IMG/VR virus record: IMGVR_UViG_3300025949_000096
Span: 1-22,983 of that record
From: a virus
Length of the DNA: 22,983 bases
Strand: one strand, 5' to 3'
The notes beneath the pieces were generated by a model, which saw nothing but the letters and a program-made list of their open reading frames with translations, made no database searches and was not told the DNA's origin. The translations under genes were made by a program, and so were the position numbers. The number at the start of each line of letters is the position of its first letter. The first letter of the stretch is position 1. Positions 7,959-15,513 of this stretch are shown here, piece after piece.

Positions 7959-10355
7959 TCACGCGGCGGCCTTGTTCATGGCGTCGTAGCCCGTGGCGGC
8001 CTGCTGCTGATCGGAGGGGTGCTGCATACTCAATGGCGCGGCGGCGATGCTCGGGTTGCTTCCGAACGTCGGCTGCTGGTTGCCCGGCAACGGCTGGCCC
8101 TGCGGCGGCGGGAACCCTTGACCGCCTGGTGCGCCGCCCATCGGGGCGCCGCCTTGCTTCTGTGCGCTCTGGTTGGCGTACTGGGTCCAGACCTGCTGCG
8201 CCATCGCGATCACCTGCGGGTCCACGTCGTCGCGGTCCAAGATTTCGCGCTCCAGCACGTCCTGCACGATCGCCTCGTTGTCGGTCCACCGCATCGGCGG
8301 TACCGGGAGACTCTGGATAATCGCGTCGGCGATCCGCTGCGCTCGGGCTTCCTTCCGATCGTCCGGCGTGTCGATCGAGTCCGTGAACGCGAACGGCAAC
8401 CGCTGGCGATATTCGCTCGCCGAAATGACTTGCTTCTCGTAGAGCTGATCGAGCAGGTAGAGCTTCAAACTCCGCGGCATCGGCATCAGCGTTTCCGGGT
8501 CGATCTCGACCTTGGAGACGCCATCGAAGTCCTCGGCGGTGATCTGCCGCGCCAAGTCTGACCGAGACGAGCCGACGATGCCGATCGCGCGCGGCATCTT
8601 GAGCATCTCGCGATAGATGGCGAGCTCGATTTCGCCCCACTGACTCATGCCGGTGGCAGCGGCTTGCACCACCGGCGCAAACACGCGCTCAACCTGTTCA
8701 CGCACGGCCAAGATCGCCCGGCCCGACTGATCGCTCGTGAAGCTCCCGCGGGTCGTGTCGTTCCAGCCGGACTTCTGCTCGAACAGCAACCGCTCGGCTT
8801 CGAGCAAGTCTTTCACGTCCGAGCCGATCGAGAAGCCCTGCACTGGCACGAGGGCTTGGCTCGGGTCGGTCATCGGCCCGTTCACTTCCCAGACCGTCGC
8901 GGAGCCGCCGACCAACGTCTCCGTCACCATCGTGCCTTTCCGGGTGACGAACTGGCGATCCGAGTTCCGTCGCACCGAGTCGATCCACTTCGATTTCGTG
9001 GCGTTGATCCGCATCTGGTGCGAGACCCAATCGCTCATGATCGGCGTCGGGTAGAACGCGGGATCGGTCGAGCCATCGGTGATCCGCACCAACGGCACCA
9101 CGCCGTACGGCAACGGTTGCGGCTGGACGACCAAGGCATTCCCCACGGCCACGAGCGTCAAGCCATGCGGCAAGAACTCCGAGCGGTCGCAATGGACGGT
9201 GAAGCGGTCTACCGTGTCTTGCTCGCGGAACAACTCATTGACCCCCGGTGTGCCCAGGGCCAGCCGGTCCATCGCCAACGTCGCCGCGATGTCCGGTCCA
9301 CCACCGCCAGCGGTCAACTGGCTCATCGTCGCTTTGTCCACGACCTTGGGGCCGTAGATCGCGACGGCTTCGGCGGTCGGCATTGTCTCGCGGATGATCC
9401 AGTAATTCGGTTTCCGCGTGGCTGTTGCGTTGGCGCTCACCCGCACCTGTTCGATCCTGAGCACACAGGTCCGCGTGTCGCCCAACGGGGTGTGGCGTCC
9501 GTCGTACTCGGCCCACGGGCCATTGTCTGGGTCCCAGTAGCAGTGAAGGAACGAGACGCCATCGGTGCCAGCCCAGTATTCCGCTTCGGCCAGGACGTCG
9601 GCCATCTGCTGCTCGGCGTAGCAGTATTCGAGCGTCTTCTGTTGCGCCTCGGCTTTCTTCTCGGCGTCGATGTCTTCCGAAGTCGGTCGGGTTCTGAAGC
9701 CCGGGATCTGCTCGCGCACGATCTGCACGCGGAGATCGAGGGCCGGCTTGATGACGTTCTCGACGGCGCGCGTCACATCGCGAGGCTTGGGCGGTTCGCG
9801 CCACGGAGCCAGCCCGACCGCGGTGACCCACTGACTGCCGGCGCGGAACAAGCGGTTGCGTTCGACGGTGTGCAGAACCTTCTGCATCCCGGCGCGGTGC
9901 CGGTCCCAGAGGCCGATCGCCCATTGCACCCAATCGTCCTCGTCGGGTGCGCTTTGTTTGAGGAGGGGAAAGTCGGTGCCATACAAGGCCGCGCCGGCCG
10001 CGCGAAGCTGCGCGATCGTCTGCGGGTCTAGGGGAGCCGGTGTCTGATCGGGGATCGTTGCGACGACGGTTCCGGGTTGGCCTTGTACGGCACCGGAGAG
10101 CGGGTCGAGCTGTGACGGGTGATTCCCCGGCGCCATCGGATCGTTGATCGACTGTCCGAGGTCCGCGCCGCCGAGTTCCTGCGTGACGGTCGACGGATCG
10201 CTCGGCAGGTCGTGCGGCTGCATCGGGTCTTGCGCGGACTGTTGGCCCGGCATCGGCTGATCGTCAGGCTGATCACTCTGACCCATAGCCGCCATCGCGC
10301 GCTGGATGATTGGATCGTCTTGCTCGTTCATCGCGGGGCGCGGAAGGGAAGCCAT
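7959..10355 (-). CDS. Portal protein (P22-type size)
   Basis: This 798-residue protein is expected to form the dodecameric ring through which DNA enters and leaves the head. The first about 130 residues are low-complexity Gln/Pro/Asp/Met. The portal core starts near residue 145 (WAIGLWDRHRAGMQKVLHTV) and continues with DVTRAVENVIKPALDLRVQI, AEYWAGTDGVSFLHCYWDPD, YPTPIMSDWVSHQMRINATK and RLLFEQKSGWNDTTRGSFTS. The C-terminal 60 residues are Gly/Gln/Pro-rich, then a short helix. P22 gp1 is 725 residues, a similar size. ATG at 10355 has AGGAC upstream and lies 11 nt from the previous stop; an internal Met at residue 9 is an alternative. The gene is followed by scaffold and capsid, as expected. 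Confidence 0.85.
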   Translation of the reverse strand: MASLPRPAMNEQDDPIIQRAMAAMGQSDQPDDQPMPGQQSAQDPMQPHDLPSDPSTVTQELGGADLGQSINDPMAPGNHPSQLDPLSGAVQGQPGTVVATIPDQTPAPLDPQTIAQLRAAGAALYGTDFPLLKQSAPDEDDWVQWAIGLWDRHRAGMQKVLHTVERNRLFRAGSQWVTAVGLAPWREPPKPRDVTRAVENVIKPALDLRVQIVREQIPGFRTRPTSEDIDAEKKAEAQQKTLEYCYAEQQMADVLAEAEYWAGTDGVSFLHCYWDPDNGPWAEYDGRHTPLGDTRTCVLRIEQVRVSANATATRKPNYWIIRETMPTAEAVAIYGPKVVDKATMSQLTAGGGGPDIAATLAMDRLALGTPGVNELFREQDTVDRFTVHCDRSEFLPHGLTLVAVGNALVVQPQPLPYGVVPLVRITDGSTDPAFYPTPIMSDWVSHQMRINATKSKWIDSVRRNSDRQFVTRKGTMVTETLVGGSATVWEVNGPMTDPSQALVPVQGFSIGSDVKDLLEAERLLFEQKSGWNDTTRGSFTSDQSGRAILAVREQVERVFAPVVQAAATGMSQWGEIELAIYREMLKMPRAIGIVGSSRSDLARQITAEDFDGVSKVEIDPETLMPMPRSLKLYLLDQLYEKQVISASEYRQRLPFAFTDSIDTPDDRKEARAQRIADAIIQSLPVPPMRWTDNEAIVQDVLEREILDRDDVDPQVIAMAQQVWTQYANQSAQKQGGAPMGGAPGGQGFPPPQGQPLPGNQQPTFGSNPSIAAAPLSMQHPSDQQQAATGYDAMNKAAA

Positions 10356-10366
10356 CGTCTATTGTC

Positions 10367-10705
10367 CTAGAGCGATTGCCAGCCGGTGTCGGGCATGTGC
10401 TGATCGGCCCACATGCGCACCTTGGCCCAGTCGTGGCCGTGCAGCTCGTACTGTTCGGCCAGGCTCGCCATCGTCTGCTCGCGCATCGTGTCGTCGCCGG
10501 TCGAGCCGTCTGTGGTCATCGCGTTCACCCGAGCAATGAGATCGGCGGGCATCGGGTCCGGCTTTTCCGTGAAGTCCGTCAGATGCGGCGCGTGGGCCAG
10601 GGCATCAGCGAACCGGCAGGCCACAGGCTTCCACTCGACGGAGAGGACGTGCACACAGCGGAGCAGCGTGGCGCAGAGGAGCGCCGTCACGACGATCGCG
10701 GTCAC
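10367..10705 (-). CDS. Small protein with N-terminal hydrophobic segment
   Basis: This gene encodes 112 residues from a GTG at 10705 that overlaps the upstream TGA (GTGA). Residues 2-21 (TAIVVTALLCATLLRCVHVL) are hydrophobic and could be a single membrane segment or signal anchor. The rest is soluble and acidic, with PMPADLIARVNAM and a C-terminal EQYELHGHDWAKVRMWADQH. I recognise no family. If translation began at the internal ATG of PADLIARVNAM the membrane segment would be lost, but the GTGA coupling favours the longer form. It sits directly upstream of the portal gene. A membrane role in lysis or infection is possible but unproven. Confidence 0.6.
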   Translation of the reverse strand: MTAIVVTALLCATLLRCVHVLSVEWKPVACRFADALAHAPHLTDFTEKPDPMPADLIARVNAMTTDGSTGDDTMREQTMASLAEQYELHGHDWAKVRMWADQHMPDTGWQSL

Positions 10706-10890
10706 GCGATGGACCTCAGCCGCTTGGCCGCTTTCCGTGCGCGCTTCGCATCGGCGCGAGGCTTCAGGATCGGGCCGCGGCGTTTCTGCTCGGCGGTCTT
10801 GGCGTAGAGCTTGGTGATCTTCGCCTGGAACCGCCGCTCGAACAGCGAGGGCGCGGCCTTCTGCTCGGTCGTCTCGATCGCTTCACTCAC
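10702..10890 (-). CDS. Small basic hypothetical protein
   Basis: This gene encodes 62 residues from a GTG at 10890 overlapping the upstream TGA (GTGA), and its own TGA overlaps the next GTG. The C-terminal half is strongly basic (KRRGPILKPRADAKRARKAA) and could bind nucleic acid. The N-terminal half is mixed (SEAIETTEQKAAPSLFERRF). There is no recognisable domain. Coupling on both sides supports that it is a real gene despite its size. Confidence 0.6.
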   Translation of the reverse strand: MSEAIETTEQKAAPSLFERRFQAKITKLYAKTAEQKRRGPILKPRADAKRARKAAKRLRSIA

Positions 10891-11195
10891 GCGGACTGCT
10901 CCGCGACCGTCTCGGGAGCATCGGGCACGAGCGCCAACGTCCGCTCGTCAGTGATGACCGGCGTTGCAGGTTCGGCGTCTGGCCAGGTGATCGTGCCCTT
11001 GCCGTCCGTGACGTTGAAGTTGGCTTGCACGCCTTCGGGGACCTGGTGATCCGCAATGAGCGGCGCAACGTGGCCCTGGAATTCCTGCTCGGCCTTCGCG
11101 TAGAGATCCCGCGCGATCTGCTGCTTCCGGTCCTTCTCCTGGGCTGCCAGGAGCACTAACTGCGATTCGGTGCGACTGAGCGTCACGACGGGCAT
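10887..11195 (-). CDS. Hypothetical protein
   Basis: This gene encodes 102 residues from ATG 11195. Upstream GGAG (in TTGGAGCATCC) gives a fair ribosome site. The N-terminal 45 residues are helical and charged (TESQLVLLAAQEKDRKQQIA, RDLYAKAEQEFQGHVAPLI), and the middle contains a short beta segment (NFNVTDGKGTITWPD). The C-terminus is an acidic Pro/Val/Glu tail. I do not recognise a family. A helix followed by a short beta strand in small phage proteins between terminase and portal is common in hypothetical genes; nothing more specific can be said. Confidence 0.65.
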   Translation of the reverse strand: MPVVTLSRTESQLVLLAAQEKDRKQQIARDLYAKAEQEFQGHVAPLIADHQVPEGVQANFNVTDGKGTITWPDAEPATPVITDERTLALVPDAPETVAEQSA

Positions 11196-11210
11196 GGATG
11201 CTCCAATGAG

Positions 11211-11582
11211 CTAGAGGGTTCCGATGTAGTAGTGCACGACCACATCACACACGACGCCTGCGCCCAACGCCGGCACGCTGACGACGAGATTGGCGCCCGC
11301 GGTGACGATGAGCGGGTGCGTGCCGTACGGCAACACGATGGGCGCGAAGGCGGCGGCCGGGAGATTGATCCCGAAGTTGGCGGCCTGCGGGCCCGTCACC
11401 GTCGCGCGCTGGGTCGCGGCTGGTGCGGCGCTCGCCGAGATCATGATGCCGGTCACGAAGATCGTGTTGGTGTTCTGGCCACCGACCTGTGACGGGGCGG
11501 TGATCGTGACGGTGGTCGTCGCGTTCGTCTGACTCGCCGCCGCCGTCTGGACCGGCTGGGCGAGTGCTTTCGTGGTGTCCAT
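11211..11582 (-). CDS. Small beta-rich probable virion protein
   Basis: This gene encodes 123 residues, mainly Ala/Thr/Val/Gly/Ile with few charges. A Thr/Asn-rich beginning (QTNATTTVTITAPSQVGGQN) is followed by regular alternating beta strands (TIFVTGIMISASAAPAATQR; LPYGTHPLIVTAGANLVVSV) and a final VVVHYYIGTL. There is no signal peptide, membrane helix or enzyme motif. This composition is typical of phage decoration or fibre-associated proteins. ATG at 11582 is preceded by AGAGAATCCTC, which matches the start-associated sequence before other late structural genes. It is separated from the 51-codon gene by 9 nt. Confidence 0.65.
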   Translation of the reverse strand: MDTTKALAQPVQTAAASQTNATTTVTITAPSQVGGQNTNTIFVTGIMISASAAPAATQRATVTGPQAANFGINLPAAAFAPIVLPYGTHPLIVTAGANLVVSVPALGAGVVCDVVVHYYIGTL

Positions 11583-11591
11583 GAGGATTCT

Positions 11592-11747
11592 CTAGCGAGA
11601 GAAGGGAAGCGAGAGGAGCGAAGCGAGCAGCACCAACGGCCAGCCGCCGATGCGCTGGAGCGCGGAGGTCATCTGCACAATGCCGGCAGGCGGCACGAAG
11701 CCCGAGCCGGTGAAGCGGCCCGAGTAGAATTGGAAGACTCTGAACAT
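11592..11747 (-). CDS. 51-residue membrane-type peptide
   Basis: A short reading frame runs from ATG 11747 to TAG 11592-11594, with the 123-residue virion-type gene starting 9 nt further on. The product begins MFRVFQFYSGRFTGSGFVPP and ends with a hydrophobic stretch (WPLVLLASLLSLPFSR) that could span a membrane once. An in-frame TAG two codons before the ATG fixes this as the first possible start. The ribosome site is weak. Contiguity with the next gene and a sensible amphipathic composition support it, but it could be a chance frame. A holin-like or other membrane role is conceivable; no family is recognised. Confidence 0.45.
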   Translation of the reverse strand: MFRVFQFYSGRFTGSGFVPPAGIVQMTSALQRIGGWPLVLLASLLSLPFSR

Positions 11748-11795
11748 CGGCTAGGCAAACTTGTTATCGGATTGCCGCGGCATTAGATTTCTGGC

Positions 11796-12320
11796 ATGAA
11801 ACCGATGCCATTTCGTGAGCGCTTGGCGATGCTCGCCGGTGCCCAACCGACTGCTTGCTGGTTGTGGGAGGGCGGGCGACGCGGACGCTACGGAAAGACG
11901 AAGTGCGACGGGGCCCAGTGGCTCACGCACCGTCTCGCATACACACTCGTCAAAGGCCCGATACCTGAAGGCCTGCAACTCGACCACCTGTGCCGCACTC
12001 CGCTGTGTTTCAACCCGCTCCACTTGGAGGCGGTGACAGCCAGAGTTAACTCGCTGCGTAGTTCTAGCGTCGCTGCGAAGAATGCTGTGAAGACCCACTG
12101 CAAACGGGGGCACAGTCTGAGCGGTAGAAACCTGTACGTGCATATGCGCGACGGGCACCCTGTCCGGTCGTGCCGCACATGCCGCAAAGACACCTGTCGC
12201 GAATACGACCGCGCCAAGCGCTCGGAACGGCACCTTGAGCCAGCCGTCATGGCCTACCGTCGCGAGTTTAAGCGACAGTGGCGAGCGAAGCGCCGAGCGG
12301 CTGGACTGCCGGTACTGTAG
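11796..12320 (+). CDS. HNH homing-type endonuclease
   Basis: This 174-residue protein is encoded by the only supported plus-strand gene. Residues 21-47 (CWLWEGGRRGRYG then THRLAY) lead into the HNH core LQLDHLCRTPLCFNPLHLEA at about residues 60-79: DH is the first His, the N of FNP is the Asn, and H of PLHLE is the second His. A Cys/His cluster, CKRGH and later CRTCRKDTCREYD, looks like a zinc-binding or DNA-recognition module. The C-terminus is basic. This is the domain order of free-standing phage HNH endonucleases. It faces the surrounding operon, ending 5 nt from the stop of the convergent gene at 12326. The ribosome site is weak. A TTGTTA (11761-11766) and TTAGAT (11783-11788) with 16-nt spacing could be its own promoter, but this is a poor match. 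Confidence 0.88.
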   Translation: MKPMPFRERLAMLAGAQPTACWLWEGGRRGRYGKTKCDGAQWLTHRLAYTLVKGPIPEGLQLDHLCRTPLCFNPLHLEAVTARVNSLRSSSVAAKNAVKTHCKRGHSLSGRNLYVHMRDGHPVRSCRTCRKDTCREYDRAKRSERHLEPAVMAYRREFKRQWRAKRRAAGLPVL

Positions 12321-12325
12321 GCGCA

Positions 12326-13528
12326 TCAGGCTGGGTCCACCGCAACAATCGGCGAGCCCGCCGCCGTCGTCACCGCGAAGGTGAACGCGGTCGTCGTGTC
12401 GTCCTCCTTGTACACGATGCCGGCGACGGTATCGACTTTGTTGCGGAGCACCCGGAATGCGTTCCGCACGGTGCGACCGCCCGAGTCCGTGCCCACGCTC
12501 ATGTCGCGATCGAGCATGGTATCGGCCAGCGATTGCTTCGCCGCCGTCGCGATACTCGCCGAGTCGATGACCCCCGCGTTCATCGTGCCCACCGTGACTG
12601 CGGCGGTCACACTCGCGACCGAGCCGCCGACGTTGCCGGTGACGGAGGCGACGGAGCCTGTCACCGCGCCTTGCACGCTGGCCACGCCCTGGCCGAACGA
12701 GCCCGCCGTCGTGTGACTCGCGCGGGCCGCATCCCACACCGCGGCCTCGACGCTCGTCTTCATCGTCGCGGACAGGTCACCGGCTAATGTCGCGCTCCCC
12801 ACCGTGGCGGGGAACGTCGCCGCCAAGAACCCCGTGGGCTGCGTGTACGTCGCCATGCGCGTGCTCACGGCGGCGTCCAGGTTGTCGAGATTGCCGGCGC
12901 GGGTCGCGGTCACGCGGGTCAGCAACGTCGTGACGCCGCTCGAATCGCTCGGCGCATTCGTCAGCGTCGTCGTGGTCGTCACCAGCGTGACGGTCGAGAT
13001 CGCGCCACCCGCGGAGATGCCGAGGCTCGAGAAATTCGCGGGGAAGGTCTGGGTGAGCGCATAGCCCGTCTTGTCGTTGTTCGTCGTCACCGTCACGCCG
13101 GCAGTCACCGATCCTACCGCTCCGACCACGGCCGGGACGCTCGATACGAAGCCGGTCGCACTGTCCGGGTTGACCGCCGTCAACTGCACTTCGATCGGCA
13201 GCGGCGCCATGTTCGTCGCGCCCTTGAGCAAGAACGCGCACGACTTCGCGCCCGACGCCAACGCCGCGTTCGGGGGACAGAACTGATACCAGCCCGGCAT
13301 GTTCGTGGCATCGATCTCTTTGAACCCGCTCGACGTGAACGTGCCCACGGTCATCGTCACAAGCGTGATCGCCGTGGCGGTGGTATCCGTGTCGCGGTGG
13401 TAGTAGGCGGTGAGGCCTGCCGAGGCGTTGGTCAGTCCCGTGAGTCCCGCGCCAGTCGCCGAACTCGCGTCGGCAATGAAGACTTGCCAGATCTCGGAGG
13501 TGGCGCCTGCGAGTTTCTGGAGCTTCAT
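12326..13528 (-). CDS. Probable tail/adhesion structural protein
   Basis: This 400-residue protein begins MKLQKLAGATSEIWQVFIAD and continues with SATGAGLTGLTNASAGLTAY and YHRDTDTTATAITLVTMTVG. Patterns of this type recur in fibre or tail-associated proteins of many phages. Residues 65-120 (GFKEIDATNMPGWYQFCPPN; GAKSCAFLLKGATNMAPLPI) form a likely globular beta domain. The middle is Thr/Ser/Val repeat, and a GSVASVT unit is repeated around 295-320, suggesting a fibrous or beta-helical stalk. A segment VEAAVWDAARASHTTAGSFG precedes it. The C-terminus is globular. ATG at 13528 overlaps the preceding gene TGA (ATGA). A virion surface or receptor-binding role is inferred. Confidence 0.7.
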   Translation of the reverse strand: MKLQKLAGATSEIWQVFIADASSATGAGLTGLTNASAGLTAYYHRDTDTTATAITLVTMTVGTFTSSGFKEIDATNMPGWYQFCPPNAALASGAKSCAFLLKGATNMAPLPIEVQLTAVNPDSATGFVSSVPAVVGAVGSVTAGVTVTTNNDKTGYALTQTFPANFSSLGISAGGAISTVTLVTTTTTLTNAPSDSSGVTTLLTRVTATRAGNLDNLDAAVSTRMATYTQPTGFLAATFPATVGSATLAGDLSATMKTSVEAAVWDAARASHTTAGSFGQGVASVQGAVTGSVASVTGNVGGSVASVTAAVTVGTMNAGVIDSASIATAAKQSLADTMLDRDMSVGTDSGGRTVRNAFRVLRNKVDTVAGIVYKEDDTTTAFTFAVTTAAGSPIVAVDPA

Positions 13529-14325
13529 GCGGCCATCCGTCTCGGCACATACAAGCCAATGTCAGGACGCCGAGTGAACTCTAGCGATGGATTGAACTGC
13601 TTCGGCCCCGCGATCGAGGCGCCGTTCAAGCTCGGGTTCTGGAAGAACGTCCGACCGCCGCCACCGCCGCCAGCCGCCGGCATCAGCGACCCCGCGATCT
13701 GGCCCCACGGATCGCCCGACGGCGTCGTGTTCCAGGACATCACTTGGGTCGCACCCGTGGCCGCTTCGTCCGAGCCCGCCCCGTTCAGCGTGCCGTTCCA
13801 CTGATGCCAGATCTTCGTCTGGCCCGCCGCCGGGGTCCGATCGTCCACGTTCGTGATCGCGACCATTGCATCGATCACCCGATCCCCCGACGCCGTATTG
13901 ACGGTGATCGAGGGAACCGTCGGGCCGGTGCTGTTCGCGGTCTGCGCGGCGTTCCGCCAGACGGTAGTTTGATCGACCCCGGCCAAGGCGATACTGCCGC
14001 CCATGCAGATCGCCATCGACCCCGAGAAGGTGACGGTGATGAGCTTGGAGGCGCCGGCCGCTGGGCTGACGAGATGCCACAACTCGGCTTGCTCGTTCGC
14101 GAAGGCGGCCGCCGGTTCGATGATGCCGAACAACGTCAGCGCTTGGTTCGCTCCGGCAACGTCCCACTTGACGCTCACCGAGTTGCCGCTGATCCCCGCG
14201 TGCACGACCTGCACGACGAGGATGCCATTCGTCATGGCGTCGACCGTGCGCGTCCACGTAAAGGACGTGACCGACGTGGCGACTGTGCCGCCCTCTCGAC
14301 AGTGCGTGGGCTCGGTGATCGCCAT
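13525..14325 (-). CDS. Beta-sandwich virion/adhesion-like protein
   Basis: This protein has 266 residues. Residues about 15-155 have the repeated pattern VTSFTWTRTVDAMTNGILVV, ELWHLVSPAAGASKLITVTF and ALAGVDQTTVWRNAAQTANS. The 'lW.L..P.aG...ItVtfsGs......l.GVDQtt' signature is seen in many secreted or surface beta-sandwich domains of bacteria. A Gly run (GGGGGG) near residue 220 links to a short C-terminal tail with RTFFQNPSLNGASIAGPKQF and DIGLYVPRRMAA. There is no signal peptide. ATG at 14325 has only a modest ribosome site. With its neighbours it forms a group of surface-type proteins between terminase and portal, probably part of the virion or host recognition. Confidence 0.65.
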   Translation of the reverse strand: MAITEPTHCREGGTVATSVTSFTWTRTVDAMTNGILVVQVVHAGISGNSVSVKWDVAGANQALTLFGIIEPAAAFANEQAELWHLVSPAAGASKLITVTFSGSMAICMGGSIALAGVDQTTVWRNAAQTANSTGPTVPSITVNTASGDRVIDAMVAITNVDDRTPAAGQTKIWHQWNGTLNGAGSDEAATGATQVMSWNTTPSGDPWGQIAGSLMPAAGGGGGGRTFFQNPSLNGASIAGPKQFNPSLEFTRRPDIGLYVPRRMAA

Positions 14326-14339
14326 CGGCCGCTACCGCC

Positions 14340-15494
14340 TCAGTCCCGCCAGAGGGCGAGATGGTCAATGTCAATCGCGAACGGCCAGAGCCGCGTCGCC
14401 GAGACATTGCCGAACGAGAGCGAGAACGTGTGCTGCCGCACGAACATCGCGTTCAAGTCCTGCGCGTTGCACCAGATCGCCGGGAAGTGCGCCTGCATCG
14501 TCATCGGCAGGGCGGATCGGCCCGTCGCCGCGTCGCCGACCGCGCCGGGCACGGGCACGCCGCAGTCGCTCGCGCGGACCGAGAGGATGAGCGTGCCGTC
14601 GACCCACATTTGCGCGACACCGTCGGTCGCCGTCGAACTCGAGCGCGTCACATAGCGATAGGTCGCGCGGTGCCACTGGCCTTGGCCCTGATAGGCGAAC
14701 GGCGGCCGCACCTGGCCCGCGTTGCACTGGGTCGTGCCGCCACCATTGCCGTAGAACGTCCAGATGGTCCCGCCATTCACCGGCGGCCCTTGAGGGACGT
14801 TGTCGTAGCAAGTTTGGTATTGCGTGTTGAACTGGGCGCGGTCGGTCTGATCCCAGAGCTCGAGCCACTTCACTTGGAGGATGTGCGTGCCGTCATCGAG
14901 CGTGAAGCCGCCGCCCGGCGTGATGCGGAAGTCGTAGCTCAGGTAGAGCGTGTGGCCTGGCAGCGAGTTGAGGGTGTCGGCGAGCCGGCGATTCCACGAG
15001 TGCCCTTCCTGGCCGGCGGCGTTCGCGATCCCGTCGTAGACGAGATGCAACGCGCGGCCGCTCCCGTCGGAGCCCGTCGTGAGTTGACAGGCGCCTTGCG
15101 GATTCGTGGAGACGTCCTGCGTCGTCGAGCTGTTGGTGCACCGCCAGCCCTGTGCTTCGGCGTCCGCGAACGAGGTGTAATTCATGTCGTCGCGCACGAG
15201 CAGCGTCTGGTGCGTCGCATCGAACACGGGCTCGGCGTGCGGATCGGTCGGGGCGAGCACCGGCGTTGGCGCCGGCGCGGTGGTCGCAATGCGCACCGTG
15301 TCGTGCACGATCTGGGTGACCGTGACCGTCTTCACCACCGTCACCGTATCGTGCACGGCGAGCGTATCGACGGGCAGCGTGCAGGTCACGACCCGGCCAC
15401 TCACCGTGCAGGTGGCCGTCTGGCCGGTGAGCGGGGTCGTGGCGGCGAGAACCAATCCGCCGAGGATACCGAGCAACGTCAGTGTCCGTTTCAT
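14340..15494 (-). CDS. Secreted concanavalin A-like lectin / polysaccharide-active protein
   Basis: This protein has 384 residues from ATG 15494; the frame extends upstream to 15620 but that part is a shadow of the neighbour. Residues 1-27 are a clear Sec-type signal peptide: MKRTLTL, hydrophobic LGILGGLVLAAT, then PLTGQTA. Next is a short beta or coiled repeat (DTLAVHDTVTVVKTVTVTQI, VHDTVRI) and a Pro/Thr linker (72-90). Residues 95-384 look like a jelly-roll domain: LYLSYDFRITPGGGFTLDDG (183-202), HILQVKWLELWD, QWHRATYRYV, DGVAQMWVDGTLILSV (291-306) and a terminal FAIDIDHLALWRD. This fits concanavalin A-like lectins and polysaccharide lyases of similar fold. Nine Cys after the signal could form disulphides, consistent with export. 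Catalytic residues cannot be assigned. It may be virion-bound or secreted to act on host glycans. Confidence 0.7.
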   Translation of the reverse strand: MKRTLTLLGILGGLVLAATTPLTGQTATCTVSGRVVTCTLPVDTLAVHDTVTVVKTVTVTQIVHDTVRIATTAPAPTPVLAPTDPHAEPVFDATHQTLLVRDDMNYTSFADAEAQGWRCTNSSTTQDVSTNPQGACQLTTGSDGSGRALHLVYDGIANAAGQEGHSWNRRLADTLNSLPGHTLYLSYDFRITPGGGFTLDDGTHILQVKWLELWDQTDRAQFNTQYQTCYDNVPQGPPVNGGTIWTFYGNGGGTTQCNAGQVRPPFAYQGQGQWHRATYRYVTRSSSTATDGVAQMWVDGTLILSVRASDCGVPVPGAVGDAATGRSALPMTMQAHFPAIWCNAQDLNAMFVRQHTFSLSFGNVSATRLWPFAIDIDHLALWRD

Positions 15495-15513
15495 TGGTCG
15501 TGGGATGAGTGCG

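Noticed and set aside
8664-10031. A 455-codon plus-strand frame opposite the portal gene
   Set aside because: It has antisense-type composition and no recognisable motif, and it lies wholly inside the portal gene.
11761-11788. Promoter for the HNH gene (TTGTTA, 16-nt gap, TTAGAT)
   Set aside because: It has only four of six and three of six matches, and the start of transcription would fall at the ATG. It is mentioned with the gene but not accepted as a feature.
11751-12737. A 328-codon minus-strand frame across the HNH gene and the following gene
   Set aside because: It is antisense to the HNH gene with its clear motif and out of frame with the 400-residue virion-type gene. Only the last ten codons are of minor interest (see findings).
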